In this document: in pieces, positions 48,728 through 58,100 of the stretch
Layout of the letters: each line of letters starts with the position of its first letter
Numbering within the stretch: the stretch's first letter is position 1
DNA from: Muricoccus roseus
GTDB taxonomy: Bacteria; Pseudomonadota; Alphaproteobacteria; Acetobacterales; Acetobacteraceae
Direction of reading: 5' to 3'
Length of the DNA stretch: 64,000 nucleotides
Assembly (NCBI RefSeq): GCF_900141905.1
Contig: NZ_FQZF01000003.1
Span: 62,001 to 126,000 of the forward strand
The notes under the pieces: generated by a model
Told to the model about the DNA's origin: nothing
Seen by the model: only the letters and a program-made list of their open reading frames with translations
Databases searched by the model: none
Position numbers and translations under genes: made by a program

Positions 48728-50566
48728 CTAACCCGCGCTCCGGGCGGCGGTGAGGGCGCGTTCCTTCTCCGCATCCACCCACCAGCTGTCCAGCCCGAGG
48801 CCACGCCGGGGATTGCGTGGGGGGCGTCCGAATTTGTCCCACCAGGCCAGGCGGAATGTGCGGCCGTGCCATTGCGGGATGGCGTGGAAGCCCCAGAGCA
48901 GCACCCGGTCGAGCGCCCGGCAGGCGGCGGTCAGCTCCTCGATGCTCTGCGCGTTCACGATGACCTCGACGATCTCATCCACCACCGGGTCCTTGATGCC
49001 GATGGTGTTGCGGCTGCCATTCTCGCTGGCCTTCGCGCTCGACCAATAATCCCGCTGCTCGTTGCCCGGAGATGAGGACTGGCCGAAGACCTCGACCGTC
49101 ATGTCGTAGTCGAAACCGTCCATCCGCACCTGGTACTGGGGCGGGTCCACCGTGCGGACCCGGGCCTCGATCCCGAGGCGCTGCAGGGACTGGATATAGG
49201 GTAGCGCCACTCGCTCGAAGGTCGGGCCGTTCAGCAGAATCTCGAACTCGAAGCGCTGGCCCTGGGCGTTCGCCAAGCGGCGTTCCTTCACCGTCCAGCC
49301 GGCCTCCCGCAGTAGCTCCAGGGCGCGGCGGGCGTGCTCGCGGTTGTTGCCGCTGCCATCGGTGACGGGCAGCTTGAACTCGCGGGTGAACACCTCCGGC
49401 GGCAGCCGGTCCTTGTAGCGCTCCAGGATCTCCTTTTCGCGCCCCTCCGGCAGCCCGCGGGAGGCGAAATCGGAATTGGAGAAGTAGGAGCTGGTGCGCG
49501 TGTAGGAGCCGTAGAACAGGTTGGCGTTCATCCACTCGAAGTCGAAGACGAGCCCAAGTGCCTCGCGGACCCGCCTGTCCTGAAACAGCGGGCGGCGCTC
49601 GTTCATGATGAAGCCCTGCAGCCCGGTCGGCAGCTCATGCCGGATCTCATCGCGCTTGACCCAGCCACGCCGTACAGCAGGGAAGTCATAGGCCGTTGCC
49701 CAATCCCGCGCGACGTTCTCGGTGCGGAACTCGATCTGCCCGGCCTTAAAGGCTTCGAGCGAAACGGTGGCGTCCCGGTAATACTCGTAGCGCATCAGGT
49801 CAAAGTTGTTGGTGCCCTTCATGGTGGGCAGGTCCCGCGCCCAGTAGTCCGGCACACGGCGATAGGCGATGGAGCGCCCGGCCTCGAAGCGCTCGATCCG
49901 GTAGGGGCCGGAGCCCAGCGGGGCCTCCAGCAGCGGGCGGGCGAAGTCACGACTCTCCCACCAATGCTTCGGGAGCACGGCAAGTTGGCCGATGATCAGG
50001 GGCAGCTCGCGGTTCTGGTCGGTGGAGAAGCGGAAGGTCACGCGCCGCGGGCTTTCGGCCACCACCTCGGACACATCCGCCCAATAGGCCCGGTAAAACG
50101 GACGGCCGTGCTGGCGAAGGGTGTCGAAGGTCCAGACCACGTCATCGGCCGTTATGGGGCGCCCATCATGCCAGCGGGCCGTCTCGCGCAGCTCGAAGCT
50201 CACCCCGCGCTTGTCGGTCGGAATCTCCACCACCCCGGCAAGATGGCCATACTCGGCGCTCGGCTCGTCCGAGCTTTCCTTCAGTAGCGTGTCGTAGAGG
50301 ATGCCGCTGCCGACGGCAGCCGTGCCCCGCAGGATGAAGGGGTTGAAGCTGTCGAAGCTGCCCAGGGCGTAGAGGGTGATCTCCCCGCCCTTCGGGGCAT
50401 GCGGGTTCACCCAGGGGAAATGGGTGAAGTCGGCGGGTAGCGCCGGTTGTCCCAGCAGGGACAGCGCATGGACCCGGCGCGGGCCCGGGGAGGTTCCCTG
50501 GGCGAGCGCAGGCAGGGCGGGAAGCCCGGCGGCAAGGCTGGAGGCGAGGAGGGTGCGGCGGCGCAT
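48728..50566 (-). CDS. yejA: Peptide-binding protein YejA
   Basis: A 612-residue extracellular solute-binding protein family 5 member of the microcin C/peptide importer. The signal peptide MRRRTLLASSLAAGLPALPA leads to LAQGTS. Family blocks include FPWVNPHAPKGGEITLYALG, FDSFNPFILRGTAAVGSGIL and ARWHDGRPITADDVVWTFD, and toward the end WSSAKASENGSRNTIGIKDP. The length fits YejA (about 600) and not OppA (about 540). It leads the four-to-five-gene leftward operon. Confidence 0.95.
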   Translation of the reverse strand: MRRRTLLASSLAAGLPALPALAQGTSPGPRRVHALSLLGQPALPADFTHFPWVNPHAPKGGEITLYALGSFDSFNPFILRGTAAVGSGILYDTLLKESSDEPSAEYGHLAGVVEIPTDKRGVSFELRETARWHDGRPITADDVVWTFDTLRQHGRPFYRAYWADVSEVVAESPRRVTFRFSTDQNRELPLIIGQLAVLPKHWWESRDFARPLLEAPLGSGPYRIERFEAGRSIAYRRVPDYWARDLPTMKGTNNFDLMRYEYYRDATVSLEAFKAGQIEFRTENVARDWATAYDFPAVRRGWVKRDEIRHELPTGLQGFIMNERRPLFQDRRVREALGLVFDFEWMNANLFYGSYTRTSSYFSNSDFASRGLPEGREKEILERYKDRLPPEVFTREFKLPVTDGSGNNREHARRALELLREAGWTVKERRLANAQGQRFEFEILLNGPTFERVALPYIQSLQRLGIEARVRTVDPPQYQVRMDGFDYDMTVEVFGQSSSPGNEQRDYWSSAKASENGSRNTIGIKDPVVDEIVEVIVNAQSIEELTAACRALDRVLLWGFHAIPQWHGRTFRLAWWDKFGRPPRNPRRGLGLDSWWVDAEKERALTAARSAG

Positions 50567-50611
50567 GGCCTGAGATTGGGGGCTAATGCCCCATCCCTCA
50601 ACTGGCTGCCA

Positions 50612-51385
50612 CTAAACGGAAAGCAACGAGGTGCAGGCGGGCAGCAGGGCGGGGTCGCCGACGGCGAGCACATCCCCCTCGGATTCCAGCGTGAGCGGCC
50701 GCCCCGCATGGTCGGTGACCCGCCCGCCGGCGCCTTCCACGACCGGAACCAGCGCCGCCCAGTCCCACGGCTTCATCGTGGCATCCACCACCACGTCCAG
50801 CAGCCCAAGCGCGATCAGGCCATAGATATAGCAATCCCCACCCCAGCTCGTGCGACGGACGGCACGGCGCAGGGCCATGAAGCCCGCATCCTGGCCGGGC
50901 GGAAAAATATCGGGGGAGGTGCTGGCCAGTTCCGCGGTCGAGAGCTCCGGGCAAGGGCGGCAGCCGATGGCGCCCCCGAAGGGGCCCCGAAAAATCGTCC
51001 GGCGCCCCTCCACCCCGATCCAGCGCTCGCCGGTGGCGGGCTGGTCGATCAGGCCGAGAACAGGGCGGCCGCGGTGCAGCAGGGCGATCAGAGTGCCAAA
51101 GAGGGGGCGGCCGGTGACGAAGGCGCGGGTACCATCGATCGGATCCAGCACCCAAACCCATTCGGCATCGGCGCGGTCCGGGCCGTATTCCTCGCCGATC
51201 ACCCCGTGGTCGGGATGATGGCGGGCGATATGCTCGCGCAACGCGCGCTCGGCGCCGCGATCGGCCTCGGTCACCGGGCTGGCGTCGCCCTTCGCCTCGA
51301 CCAGAAGAGCCGAACGAAAGAGGGGGCGGATGACCGCCCCCGCCAGATCCGCCGCAGCTTCTGCCGAGGCGACGAGCTTGTCCAT
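50612..51385 (-). CDS. hisN: Histidinol-phosphatase, inositol-monophosphatase type
   Basis: A 257-residue metal-dependent phosphatase of the IMPase fold, like alphaproteobacterial HisN (histidine pathway). The metal sites are GDASPVTEADRGAERALR, VIGEEYG and WVLDPIDGTRAFVTGRPLFG. The C-terminal WDWAALVPVVEGAGGRVTD supplies the last Asp. YIYGLIALGLLDVVVDATMK resembles HisN more than SuhB. ATG 51385 is chosen, GTG 51388 is possible. It follows the cytochrome gene by 13 bases, the same strand. Confidence 0.88.
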   Translation of the reverse strand: MDKLVASAEAAADLAGAVIRPLFRSALLVEAKGDASPVTEADRGAERALREHIARHHPDHGVIGEEYGPDRADAEWVWVLDPIDGTRAFVTGRPLFGTLIALLHRGRPVLGLIDQPATGERWIGVEGRRTIFRGPFGGAIGCRPCPELSTAELASTSPDIFPPGQDAGFMALRRAVRRTSWGGDCYIYGLIALGLLDVVVDATMKPWDWAALVPVVEGAGGRVTDHAGRPLTLESEGDVLAVGDPALLPACTSLLSV

Positions 51386-51398
51386 CACCCCAAGCCTA

Positions 51399-51929
51399 TC
51401 AGGGAAGCGGCTGGGGGCTGGCGGACAGGGTACGGAGATAGGCGATCACATCGGCACGCGCCTGCGCCTGGCTGATGCCAGCGAAGGCCATGCGGGTGCC
51501 GGGTATGGCGGCGGAGGGACGGTTGAGGAACGCGTTCAGCGCCTCGTAGTCCCAGTTCTTGTCGTGCAGCGCCTTCATGGCCGGGGAGTAGTTGAAGTCA
51601 TCCCGGTGCGCATGGGGCCCGCCGACCACGTTGTAGAGGTTCGGGCCGACCGCGTTACGGCCACCCTCCGTCCAGGTGTGGCAGGCGGCGCACTGCCGGC
51701 CCATGATGGTCTGGCCATTCTGCACATTGGCATTGGCCAGCAGCGGCCCGATCGGCTCCAGCGCCGCCGGAGCGGCCGGAGCGGCGGAGGCCACCACCTC
51801 ACCCGTCTCAATGGCTGGCTTATCCAGGCGATGGGGGTGCACCACCAGCCCGCCGACGAGCCCGGCCACCATGAAGCTGATGCCGGCCGTGAGGACCGCC
51901 GCGAACGCCTTGTTAGCTTCCAGGCTCAT
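51399..51929 (-). CDS. Membrane-anchored cytochrome c
   Basis: A 176-residue c-type cytochrome starting at ATG 51929. One N-terminal membrane helix (residues 10-30, AVLTAGISFMVAGLVGGLVV) anchors it and an Ala/Pro linker follows. The heme motif is CAACH in MGRQCAACHTWTEGGRNAVG. The likely axial Met is in GTRMAFAGISQAQARADVIA. It resembles CycM-type cytochromes that carry electrons to terminal oxidases. kdsB is divergent, and the two lie together in many alphaproteobacteria. Confidence 0.92.
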   Translation of the reverse strand: MSLEANKAFAAVLTAGISFMVAGLVGGLVVHPHRLDKPAIETGEVVASAAPAAPAALEPIGPLLANANVQNGQTIMGRQCAACHTWTEGGRNAVGPNLYNVVGGPHAHRDDFNYSPAMKALHDKNWDYEALNAFLNRPSAAIPGTRMAFAGISQAQARADVIAYLRTLSASPQPLP

Positions 51930-52106
51930 ACGCCCTGCCCGAATCCCGTGTTGTGCCGCATCCAAACGCCCAGCGGCGCGCGCGTTTGCGCGGCCCCGCC
52001 GTCGCGGCTAGAAGCCCGCGGACCATAATGTTCCCGGGCTTCCGCGACAACCCGTGGCCGCCCGGCCCATCGGAACCGCCGCCAAGGCGCAGGGGGAAGC
52101 CCTCTC

Positions 52107-52865
52107 GTGAACCCCATCGTCCTGATTCCGGCCCGCATGGCCTCAACCCGCCTGCCGGGCAAGCCGATGGCCGATATCCACGGCCGGCCGATGATCGTGC
52201 ATGTGCTGGAGGCGGCCCGTGCCGCCGGAATCGGGCCGGTGGCCGTGGCCTGCGACGATCCCTCGATCGAGGCGGCGGTGTTGGCCGCCGGCGGCGCCGC
52301 GGTGATGGTGGCGGACGACCTGCCCTCCGGCACCGACCGGATCGAGCGGGCCCTCACCCTCCTGGACCCGGAGGGCCGGCACGACGTGGTGGTGAACCTC
52401 CAGGGGGACCTGCCTGCCATCCCGGCCGCGCTGCTCCGCACCGTGCTGACCCCGCTCTCGGACCCCATGGTGGACATCGCGAGCCTCGTCGCGCCCGTGG
52501 TCAGCGCCGAGGAGGCGGCGGCGCCGAGCGTGGTCAAATGCGCCTGCGCCTTCCCGGCGGGGGTGGATGTCGCACCCGCCCTTTATTTCTCCCGGCTCCC
52601 TATCCCGTCCGGGGAAGGGCCGCTCTGGCACCATATCGGCCTCTACGCCTACCGCCGCGCGGCACTGGCGCGGTTTGTCGCCCTGCCGGAGAGCCCGCTG
52701 GAGAACCGGGAGAAGCTGGAGCAGCTCCGCGCGCTCGAGGCCGGCATGCGGATCGCGGTGGCCCGTGTAGACCATGCCCCCTTCGGCGTGGATACGCCGG
52801 CCGACCTCGCCCGCGCCCGCGCGGTGCTGCATCCGGGCATCGCCGCCCAAAGAGAGACCCCGTGA
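52107..52865 (+). CDS. kdsB: CMP-KDO synthetase (KdsB)
   Basis: A 252-residue 3-deoxy-manno-octulosonate cytidylyltransferase, activating KDO for lipopolysaccharide core synthesis. The N-terminal nucleotide site is IVLIPARMASTRLPGKPMAD. VNLQGDLPAIPAALLRTVL and SGTDRIERALTLL follow, with IGLYAYRRAALARFVALPES and EQLRALEAGMRIAVARVDHA. It starts at GTG 52107, with AGGGGGAAG upstream. It ends in a GTGA overlap with pheA. Confidence 0.94.
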   Translation: MNPIVLIPARMASTRLPGKPMADIHGRPMIVHVLEAARAAGIGPVAVACDDPSIEAAVLAAGGAAVMVADDLPSGTDRIERALTLLDPEGRHDVVVNLQGDLPAIPAALLRTVLTPLSDPMVDIASLVAPVVSAEEAAAPSVVKCACAFPAGVDVAPALYFSRLPIPSGEGPLWHHIGLYAYRRAALARFVALPESPLENREKLEQLRALEAGMRIAVARVDHAPFGVDTPADLARARAVLHPGIAAQRETP

Positions 52866-53716
52866 CCCAGACCATCGCCTTCCAGGGCGTGCCCGGCGCC
52901 TATTCGGACCTCGCCTGCCGCGCGGCCTATCCTGGCTGGACCACCCTGCCCTGCCCGTCCTTCGAGGCGGCGATGGCCGCCGTGCGAGAGGGCCGGGCGG
53001 ACCTCGCCATGCTCCCCTGCGAGAATTCCCTGGCGGGGCGCGTGCCGGACATCCACCGGCTGCTGCCCGATTCCGGCCTGCACGTGGTGGGCGAGCATTT
53101 CGAGCGGGTGGAGCATTGCGTCCTGGCGCCGCCGGGCGCGACGCTGGAGACGATCCGCCGGGCCCATTCCCATCCGGTGGCCCTCGGGCAGGTGCTCAAC
53201 CTGCTGCGGGACATGCGCTGGCAGGCGGTGATCGAGGCCGATACGGCCGGGGCGGCCCAGCTGATCGCGCAGCGCGGCGGGGTGGAGGACGCGGCCATCG
53301 CCTCCTCCCTGGCCGGGGAGATCTACGGGCTGCAGGTCCTGAAGCGGAACGTGGAGGATGAGGCGCACAACACCACGCGCTTCTATGTCATGTCGCGGGA
53401 GGCGGCCCTGCCGCCCGTCACGGCGCCTGACTGCGTCACCACCTTCGTCTTCCGGGTCCGCTCCGTGCCGGCGGCGCTGTACAAGGCGCTCGGCGGCTTC
53501 GCGACGAATGGCGTGAACATGACGAAGCTCGAATCCTACATGCTGGACGGGCGCTTCACCGCCGTGCAGTTCCTCTGCGACGTGGATGGCCACCCGGACC
53601 AGCCGCCCGTGCGGCGCGCGCTGGAGGAGCTTCGCTTCTTCTCGCGCGAGGTTCATGTGCTCGGCTGCTACCCCGCGCATCCCTATCGGCGGGAGCAGGC
53701 GGAGGCCGCGGAGTGA
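52862..53716 (+). CDS. pheA: Prephenate dehydratase
   Basis: A 284-residue enzyme turning prephenate into phenylpyruvate for phenylalanine synthesis. The catalytic part has IAFQGVPGAYSDLACRAAYP, ADLAMLPCENSLAGRVPDIH and VKR-like QVLKRNVEDEAHNTTRFYVM (Thr-Arg-Phe motif). The C-terminal ACT domain, from VTTFVFRVRSVPAALYKALG through LESYMLDGRFTAVQFLCDVD, likely gives Phe feedback. No chorismate mutase domain. The start is GTG 52862, overlapping the kdsB stop by four bases. Confidence 0.95.
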   Translation: MTQTIAFQGVPGAYSDLACRAAYPGWTTLPCPSFEAAMAAVREGRADLAMLPCENSLAGRVPDIHRLLPDSGLHVVGEHFERVEHCVLAPPGATLETIRRAHSHPVALGQVLNLLRDMRWQAVIEADTAGAAQLIAQRGGVEDAAIASSLAGEIYGLQVLKRNVEDEAHNTTRFYVMSREAALPPVTAPDCVTTFVFRVRSVPAALYKALGGFATNGVNMTKLESYMLDGRFTAVQFLCDVDGHPDQPPVRRALEELRFFSREVHVLGCYPAHPYRREQAEAAE

Positions 53717-53809
53717 TCGCGGAGCCGCGATCTCCGCTTCCGCAGCGCCCGGCCATGCCGTAAGCAGACGGCAACGATAACCGCCTTTCAGGGAAAGGAA
53801 CGCTTCCGC

Positions 53810-54913
53810 ATGACCTCCCGCGTGAACCGCCGCGCGCTTCTGACGGCCGCGCCCGCCGCCGCCGTGCCGGCCGTCCTGGCTGCCCCCGCCATTGCCCAGA
53901 CCAACCCGGAGGTGCGCTGGCGCCTCACCTCCTCCTTCCCGCGCAACACCGACATCCTCTGGGGCACCGCCGAAGCCGTGGCCAAGCGGGTGGGCGAGCT
54001 GACCGAGGGGCGCTTCCGCATCCAGGCCTTCCCGGGCGGCGAGATCGCGCCGGCGCTGTCCGCGCTCGACGCCGTGCAGTCGGGCAGCATCGAATGCGCC
54101 CACACCGCCTCCTACTACTACATCGGCAAGGACCCGGCCCTGGCCTTCTTCACGGCCGTGCCCTTCGGCCTGAATGCCCGCCAGAACACCGCCTGGCTCC
54201 GCTATGGCGGCGGCCAGGAGCTGATGAACGAGATGATGCGCGAGTACAACGCGATCGCCTTCCCCTGCGGCGATACGGGCGCGCAGATGGGTGGCTGGTT
54301 CCGGCGCGAGATCCGCACCGTGGACGACGTGAAGGGGCTGAAGTTCCGCATCACCGGCCTCGCCGGGCAGGTTTTCCAGCGCATGGGGGCGACCCCCTCC
54401 GTGGTGCCGGCCTCCGACATCTACTCGTCGCTGGAGCGCGGCACGATCGACGCGGCCGAGTTCGTCGGCCCGCATGACGACGAGAAGCTCGGCTTCGCCC
54501 GCGTCGCCCCGAACTACTACGCCCCGGGCTTCTGGGAGCCGGGCGCGCGGCTGCACTTCATCGCCAACCAGCGCGCCTATGACGCCCTGCCGCCCCAGTA
54601 CAAGGCGGCCATCGCGGTCGCGACCGCTGAGGCGGATGCCGAGATGGTGGCGAAGTACGACGTGGCCAACCCGCAGGCGCTGCGCCGCCTGGTGGCCAGC
54701 GGCGCCCAGCTCCGGTTCTGGTCCCGCCCGATCCTCGAGGCCGCCTGGCGCGCCACGAACGAGGTGATGGACGACCTGGCCAGCAAGAACGAACGTTTCA
54801 AAAAGATCCTGGAAAGCCATCGCCGCTATCGCGACGAGGTTTACACCTGGCACCGGGTGAGCGAGAATTCATTCGACAACTTCGCTTTCACCGCCTCGCA
54901 GACGGTGCGTTGA
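53810..54913 (+). CDS. TRAP-type substrate-binding protein (DctP family)
   Basis: A 367-residue periplasmic binding protein of TRAP transporters, TakP-like. The signal peptide MTSRVNRRALLTAAPAAAVP ends near AIAQT. Blocks: VRWRLTSSFPRNTDILWGTA, RFRIQAFPGGEIAPALSALD, GLKFRITGLAGQVFQRMGAT and SLERGTIDAAEFVGPHDDEK. It probably binds a carboxylate such as a 2-oxoacid. The DctQ/DctM membrane subunits are absent nearby. A strong terminator follows. Confidence 0.92.
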   Translation: MTSRVNRRALLTAAPAAAVPAVLAAPAIAQTNPEVRWRLTSSFPRNTDILWGTAEAVAKRVGELTEGRFRIQAFPGGEIAPALSALDAVQSGSIECAHTASYYYIGKDPALAFFTAVPFGLNARQNTAWLRYGGGQELMNEMMREYNAIAFPCGDTGAQMGGWFRREIRTVDDVKGLKFRITGLAGQVFQRMGATPSVVPASDIYSSLERGTIDAAEFVGPHDDEKLGFARVAPNYYAPGFWEPGARLHFIANQRAYDALPPQYKAAIAVATAEADAEMVAKYDVANPQALRRLVASGAQLRFWSRPILEAAWRATNEVMDDLASKNERFKKILESHRRYRDEVYTWHRVSENSFDNFAFTASQTVR

Positions 54914-54932
54914 GCCTTCTGCGGGCGTAAAG

Positions 54933-54972
54933 GAAGGGGGCGGGGCCGGGGGGCTCCGCCCCCTTCTCTTTT
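54933..54972 (+). terminator. Terminator of dctP-like gene
   Basis: An 11-bp GC stem (GAAGGGGGCGG / CCGCCCCCTTC) with a 12-base loop is followed by TCTTTT, 20 bases past the stop. Confidence 0.8.
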
Positions 54973-55009
54973 CCGCGCCTCCCCTCGCGCGACGCCCACG
55001 GATCGCCTC

Positions 55010-55816
55010 ATGGACATTGCCGGCCTGTTGTCCGCCCTGCTGATGGGCGTGGTGGAGGGGCTGACCGAGTTCCTGCCCATCTCCTCCACCGGGCATTTGA
55101 TCCTTCTGGGGGAGCTGATCGGCTTCGAGGGGCCGCCCGGCAAGGTCTTCGAGATCGCCATCCAGCTCGGCGCCATCCTGGCGGTGGTCGTCACCTATTG
55201 GAGGCAGCTCTGGCGCATCGCGCTGGGCATGTGGCGGCCGGCCACGCTGGAGCGCTTCACCGCGGTCAACCTGCTCCTGGCCTTCCTGCCCGCCCTGGTG
55301 ATCGGGGCGGCGCTGCACGGGCCGATCACACGGCTTCTCTTCAACCCCTGGGTCGTTGCCGTGGCCCTCGTGGTGGGCGGTGTGGCCATCATCCTGATCG
55401 AGCGCGCGCGTCCGAACCCGTCCATCCATTCGGTACCCGAGATCGGGCCGCTGGCGGCCCTGCTGATCGGCTTCGGACAGGTGCTCGCGATGATTCCGGG
55501 CACCAGCCGGTCCGGGGCCACGATCATCACCGCGCTGCTGCTCGGGGTGGAGCGGCGGGCCGCGGCGGAGTTCTCCTTCCTCCTCGCCATCCCGACCATG
55601 CTGGCGGCGACGGTCTACAGCCTCTGGAAGGCCCGGAACAACCTGGACCTCTCCGGCCTGGGGCAGATCGGCATTGGCTTCGTTGCCGCCTTCGTGGTGG
55701 CCCTGGTCGTGGTGCGGGTCGTACTGGCCTCCATCTCAAGAATCGGCTTTACGCCCTTCGGGTGGTACCGAATCGCCCTGGGCGCGATCATTCTCGCCTG
55801 GCTGTCTGTCCGTTAG
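55010..55816 (+). CDS. uppP: Undecaprenyl-diphosphate phosphatase
   Basis: A 268-residue membrane enzyme recycling undecaprenyl pyrophosphate for peptidoglycan and O-glycan synthesis (UppP/BacA). Its signature is GVVEGLTEFLPISSTGHLIL, which carries the catalytic Glu, with the second site GTSRSGATIITALLLGVERR. The last segment GFTPFGWYRIALGAIILAW is standard. About eight helices. It stands between two plus-strand genes and could serve the perosamine glycan as well as the cell wall. Confidence 0.96.
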   Translation: MDIAGLLSALLMGVVEGLTEFLPISSTGHLILLGELIGFEGPPGKVFEIAIQLGAILAVVVTYWRQLWRIALGMWRPATLERFTAVNLLLAFLPALVIGAALHGPITRLLFNPWVVAVALVVGGVAIILIERARPNPSIHSVPEIGPLAALLIGFGQVLAMIPGTSRSGATIITALLLGVERRAAAEFSFLLAIPTMLAATVYSLWKARNNLDLSGLGQIGIGFVAAFVVALVVVRVVLASISRIGFTPFGWYRIALGAIILAWLSVR

Positions 55817-55884
55817 GATCACGCGCTTCCCCCGGGGAGGCCGGCTGGCGTAACCGCAGGACGCCGCACAAAGGAGAGGGCTGC

Positions 55885-56322
55885 ATGCTGACGCCGCGGA
55901 TTCCCATGGGACTGCTCGGACTCGGGCTGATCGGGCTCTCGGCCCTTCCCGCTGCGGCCCAGAGCTGGCCGAGCGATTCGGGGCCGACGGGCGACTATCT
56001 CGGGTCGACGGTCCGACAGTTCGAGCGCCTTGCCCCACCCCCCGTCGAGGCGGGCGGACGCGGAGAACGGCCCGTGCCCAACATGCGGGCCACCGACCTG
56101 CCGGGTGTGTCGGTGGACATGGCCCCGCCCGCTCTTTCCCCTGCCCGCCAGGCCGAAAGGGCCGTTCCGCGTCGGGCCACGCGCCGGGGCGCCTATCGCG
56201 CACCGGCCGCCGCCTCCCGGTCCCGCGGGACGCAAAGCCGGGAAGCCCGGCTGGAACGCGCCCTGGCCGCGCAGGACAGGCGAATCCGCGAGCTCGAGCG
56301 GCAGATTCAGCAGGGGCGGTAA
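55885..56322 (+). CDS. Small secreted protein with C-terminal coiled coil
   Basis: A 145-residue protein, ATG 55885 with AAGGAGAGGG upstream. The signal peptide is MLTPRIPMGLLGLGLIGLSA and cleaves near AAAQSW. The middle is Pro/Ala/Arg rich and basic (RRATRRGAYRAPAAASRSR). The tail SREARLERALAAQDRRIREL is a predicted short coiled coil. No known domain; an envelope or periplasmic location is inferred from the signal. It follows uppP by 68 bases. Confidence 0.72.
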   Translation: MLTPRIPMGLLGLGLIGLSALPAAAQSWPSDSGPTGDYLGSTVRQFERLAPPPVEAGGRGERPVPNMRATDLPGVSVDMAPPALSPARQAERAVPRRATRRGAYRAPAAASRSRGTQSREARLERALAAQDRRIRELERQIQQGR

Positions 56323-56403
56323 GAGGCGGCCGCGCCGCCGGCCCGGCGGTCAGCCCGCGCCCGGGCGGGGGAAGAGCCCCTCCCCCAAGACGCAGAACCG
56401 GCG

Positions 56404-57051
56404 TCACGCGTTCTGCAGGACCACGTCGTACTCGGCCTCGGTCTTGGCCCGCATCTCCTCCTCGGTCACGCCCGGGGCGAGTTCCAGGAGCCGCATACGG
56501 CCGGCGGCCTTGTCGACCTCCAGCACGCCTAGATCCGTCACCACCAGATCCACCACCCCCTGCCCGGTGAGAGGCAGGGTGCAGGACTTCAGCAGCTTCG
56601 GCTTGCCGCCGGCCGTATGCTCCATGAGCACCACCACCCGCTTCACGCCGGCGACGAGGTCCATGGCGCCGCCCATGCCCTTCACCATCTTCCCCGGGAT
56701 CATCCAGTTGGCGAGGTCGCCATTCTGGGCCACCTGCAGGGCGCCGAGGATGGACAGGTCGATATGCCCGCCCCGGATCATGGCGAAGCTGTCGGCCGAG
56801 GAGAAATAGCTGGTCGTCGGCAGTTCGGAGACCGTCTGCTTGCCGGCATTGATCAAGTCCGGGTCCTCCTCCCCCTCAAGCGGGAAGGGGCCGATGCCGA
56901 GCATTCCGTTCTCGCTCTGCAGCTGGACGGAGACGCCCTCCGGGATGTGGTTGGCGACCAGGGTCGGAATGCCGATGCCCAGGTTCACATAGAAGCCGTC
57001 CTCCAGCTCGCGGGCGGCGCGGGCGGCCATTTCGTCGCGGGTCCAGGCCAT
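56404..57051 (-). CDS. scoB: 3-oxoacid CoA-transferase subunit B
   Basis: A 215-residue B subunit of a family-I CoA-transferase (ScoB/AtoA). The active-site Glu is in [14 protein letters not shown]. Blocks: [39 protein letters not shown], and [14 protein letters not shown]. It acts with subunit A, encoded 13 bases upstream, to move CoA between succinyl-CoA and acetoacetate or another 3-oxoacid. ATG 57051. Confidence 0.94.
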   Translation of the reverse strand: MAWTRDEMAARAARELEDGFYVNLGIGIPTLVANHIPEGVSVQLQSENGMLGIGPFPLEGEEDPDLINAGKQTVSELPTTSYFSSADSFAMIRGGHIDLSILGALQVAQNGDLANWMIPGKMVKGMGGAMDLVAGVKRVVVLMEHTAGGKPKLLKSCTLPLTGQGVVDLVVTDLGVLEVDKAAGRMRLLELAPGVTEEEMRAKTEAEYDVVLQNA

Positions 57052-57064
57052 GGCTGGGCGCTCC

Positions 57065-57820
57065 TCAGCGGGTCGGAAGGGGGTCGGTGCCGGCGGCGGC
57101 CGGAGTGGCGGGCTCGGCGCGCTTGCGGGTCGTGCGCTGCTCGATCCGCTTCTCCGTGCCGGGCGGGACGACGATCATGCGCTTAACGTAGATGCCGGGG
57201 GTATGGATGTGGTCCGGGTCCAGCTCGCCCTGCCCCACCATCTCCTCGACCTCGACCACCGTGACCCGGGCGGCCGTGGCCATCACCGGGTTGAAGTTCC
57301 GCGCGGTCTTGCGGAAGACGAGATTGCCCTCCGGGTCGGCCTTCCAGGCATGGATGATGGCCAGGTCCGCCATGATCCCCCGCTCCATCACATAGGTCGC
57401 CCCGTCGAAGTCCTGGGTCGGCTTGCCCTCGGCCACGGCAGTGCCCACGCCCGTGCGGGTGAAGAAGGCCGGGATGCCCGCGCCGCCGGCCCGGATCCGC
57501 TCGGCCAGCGTGCCCTGCGGGTTGAACTCGATCTCCAGTTCGCCTGCCAGGTACTGCCGGGCGAATTCGGCATTCTCGCCGACATAGGAGGCGATCATCT
57601 TTCGGATCTGCCGGGTCTTCAGCAGGAGGCCGAGCCCGGCATCGTCCACGCCGGCATTGTTCGAGACGAAGGTGAGTTCCTTCACGCCACTGTCGCGGAT
57701 GGCCTCGATCAGGAGGCTCGGGATCCCACAGAGGCCGAAACCACCGGAATGGATGAGCATCCCGTCGCGCAGCAGCCCGTCCAGCGCCGCCTTCGCATCC
57801 GGGTAGAGTTTCCTGCTCAT
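57065..57820 (-). CDS. scoA: 3-oxoacid CoA-transferase subunit A
   Basis: A 251-residue A subunit of a family-I CoA-transferase. Blocks: [59 protein letters not shown] and [28 protein letters not shown] upstream of ATG 57820 supports the start; an ATG 8 codons upstream lacks it. It ends with a polar C-terminal tail ([15 protein letters not shown]). The subunit order A-B is usual. Confidence 0.94.
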   Translation of the reverse strand: MSRKLYPDAKAALDGLLRDGMLIHSGGFGLCGIPSLLIEAIRDSGVKELTFVSNNAGVDDAGLGLLLKTRQIRKMIASYVGENAEFARQYLAGELEIEFNPQGTLAERIRAGGAGIPAFFTRTGVGTAVAEGKPTQDFDGATYVMERGIMADLAIIHAWKADPEGNLVFRKTARNFNPVMATAARVTVVEVEEMVGQGELDPDHIHTPGIYVKRMIVVPPGTEKRIEQRTTRKRAEPATPAAAGTDPLPTR

Positions 57821-57909
57821 TCGATGGCTTCCTCCAGCGCTCACGGCGGCCGGAGGCTAGCCGTCCCGACCCACATCATAAAGGGGGCGGAAAAACCTTC
57901 GGAGGGGGA

Positions 57910-57938
57910 TTGCCTGCCCCGTGGGGCACGGCTATATC
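57910..57938 (+). promoter_or_regulatory. Promoter of tRNA-Ala
   Basis: TTGCCT at 57910-57915 and TATATC at 57933-57938 are separated by 17 bases, a good sigma-70 layout. The predicted start is about 12 bases before the tRNA 5' end at 57957. Confidence 0.6.
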
Positions 57939-57956
57939 GCGGCACCCGCACGGTGG

Positions 57957-58032
<76 letters not shown>

Positions 58033-58049
58033 AATTGACGGGATGATGC

Positions 58050-58083
58050 GGGGCGCTCGGCAACGAGCGCCCCGCTCTCTTTT
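58050..58083 (+). terminator. Terminator of tRNA-Ala
   Basis: A perfect 10-bp stem GGGGCGCTCG / CGAGCGCCCC with a GCAA tetraloop is followed by a TCTCTTTT tract, 17 bases past the tRNA. It may also serve the convergent small gene. Confidence 0.85.
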
Positions 58084-58100
58084 CCGGCCCTTGCCTCCGC

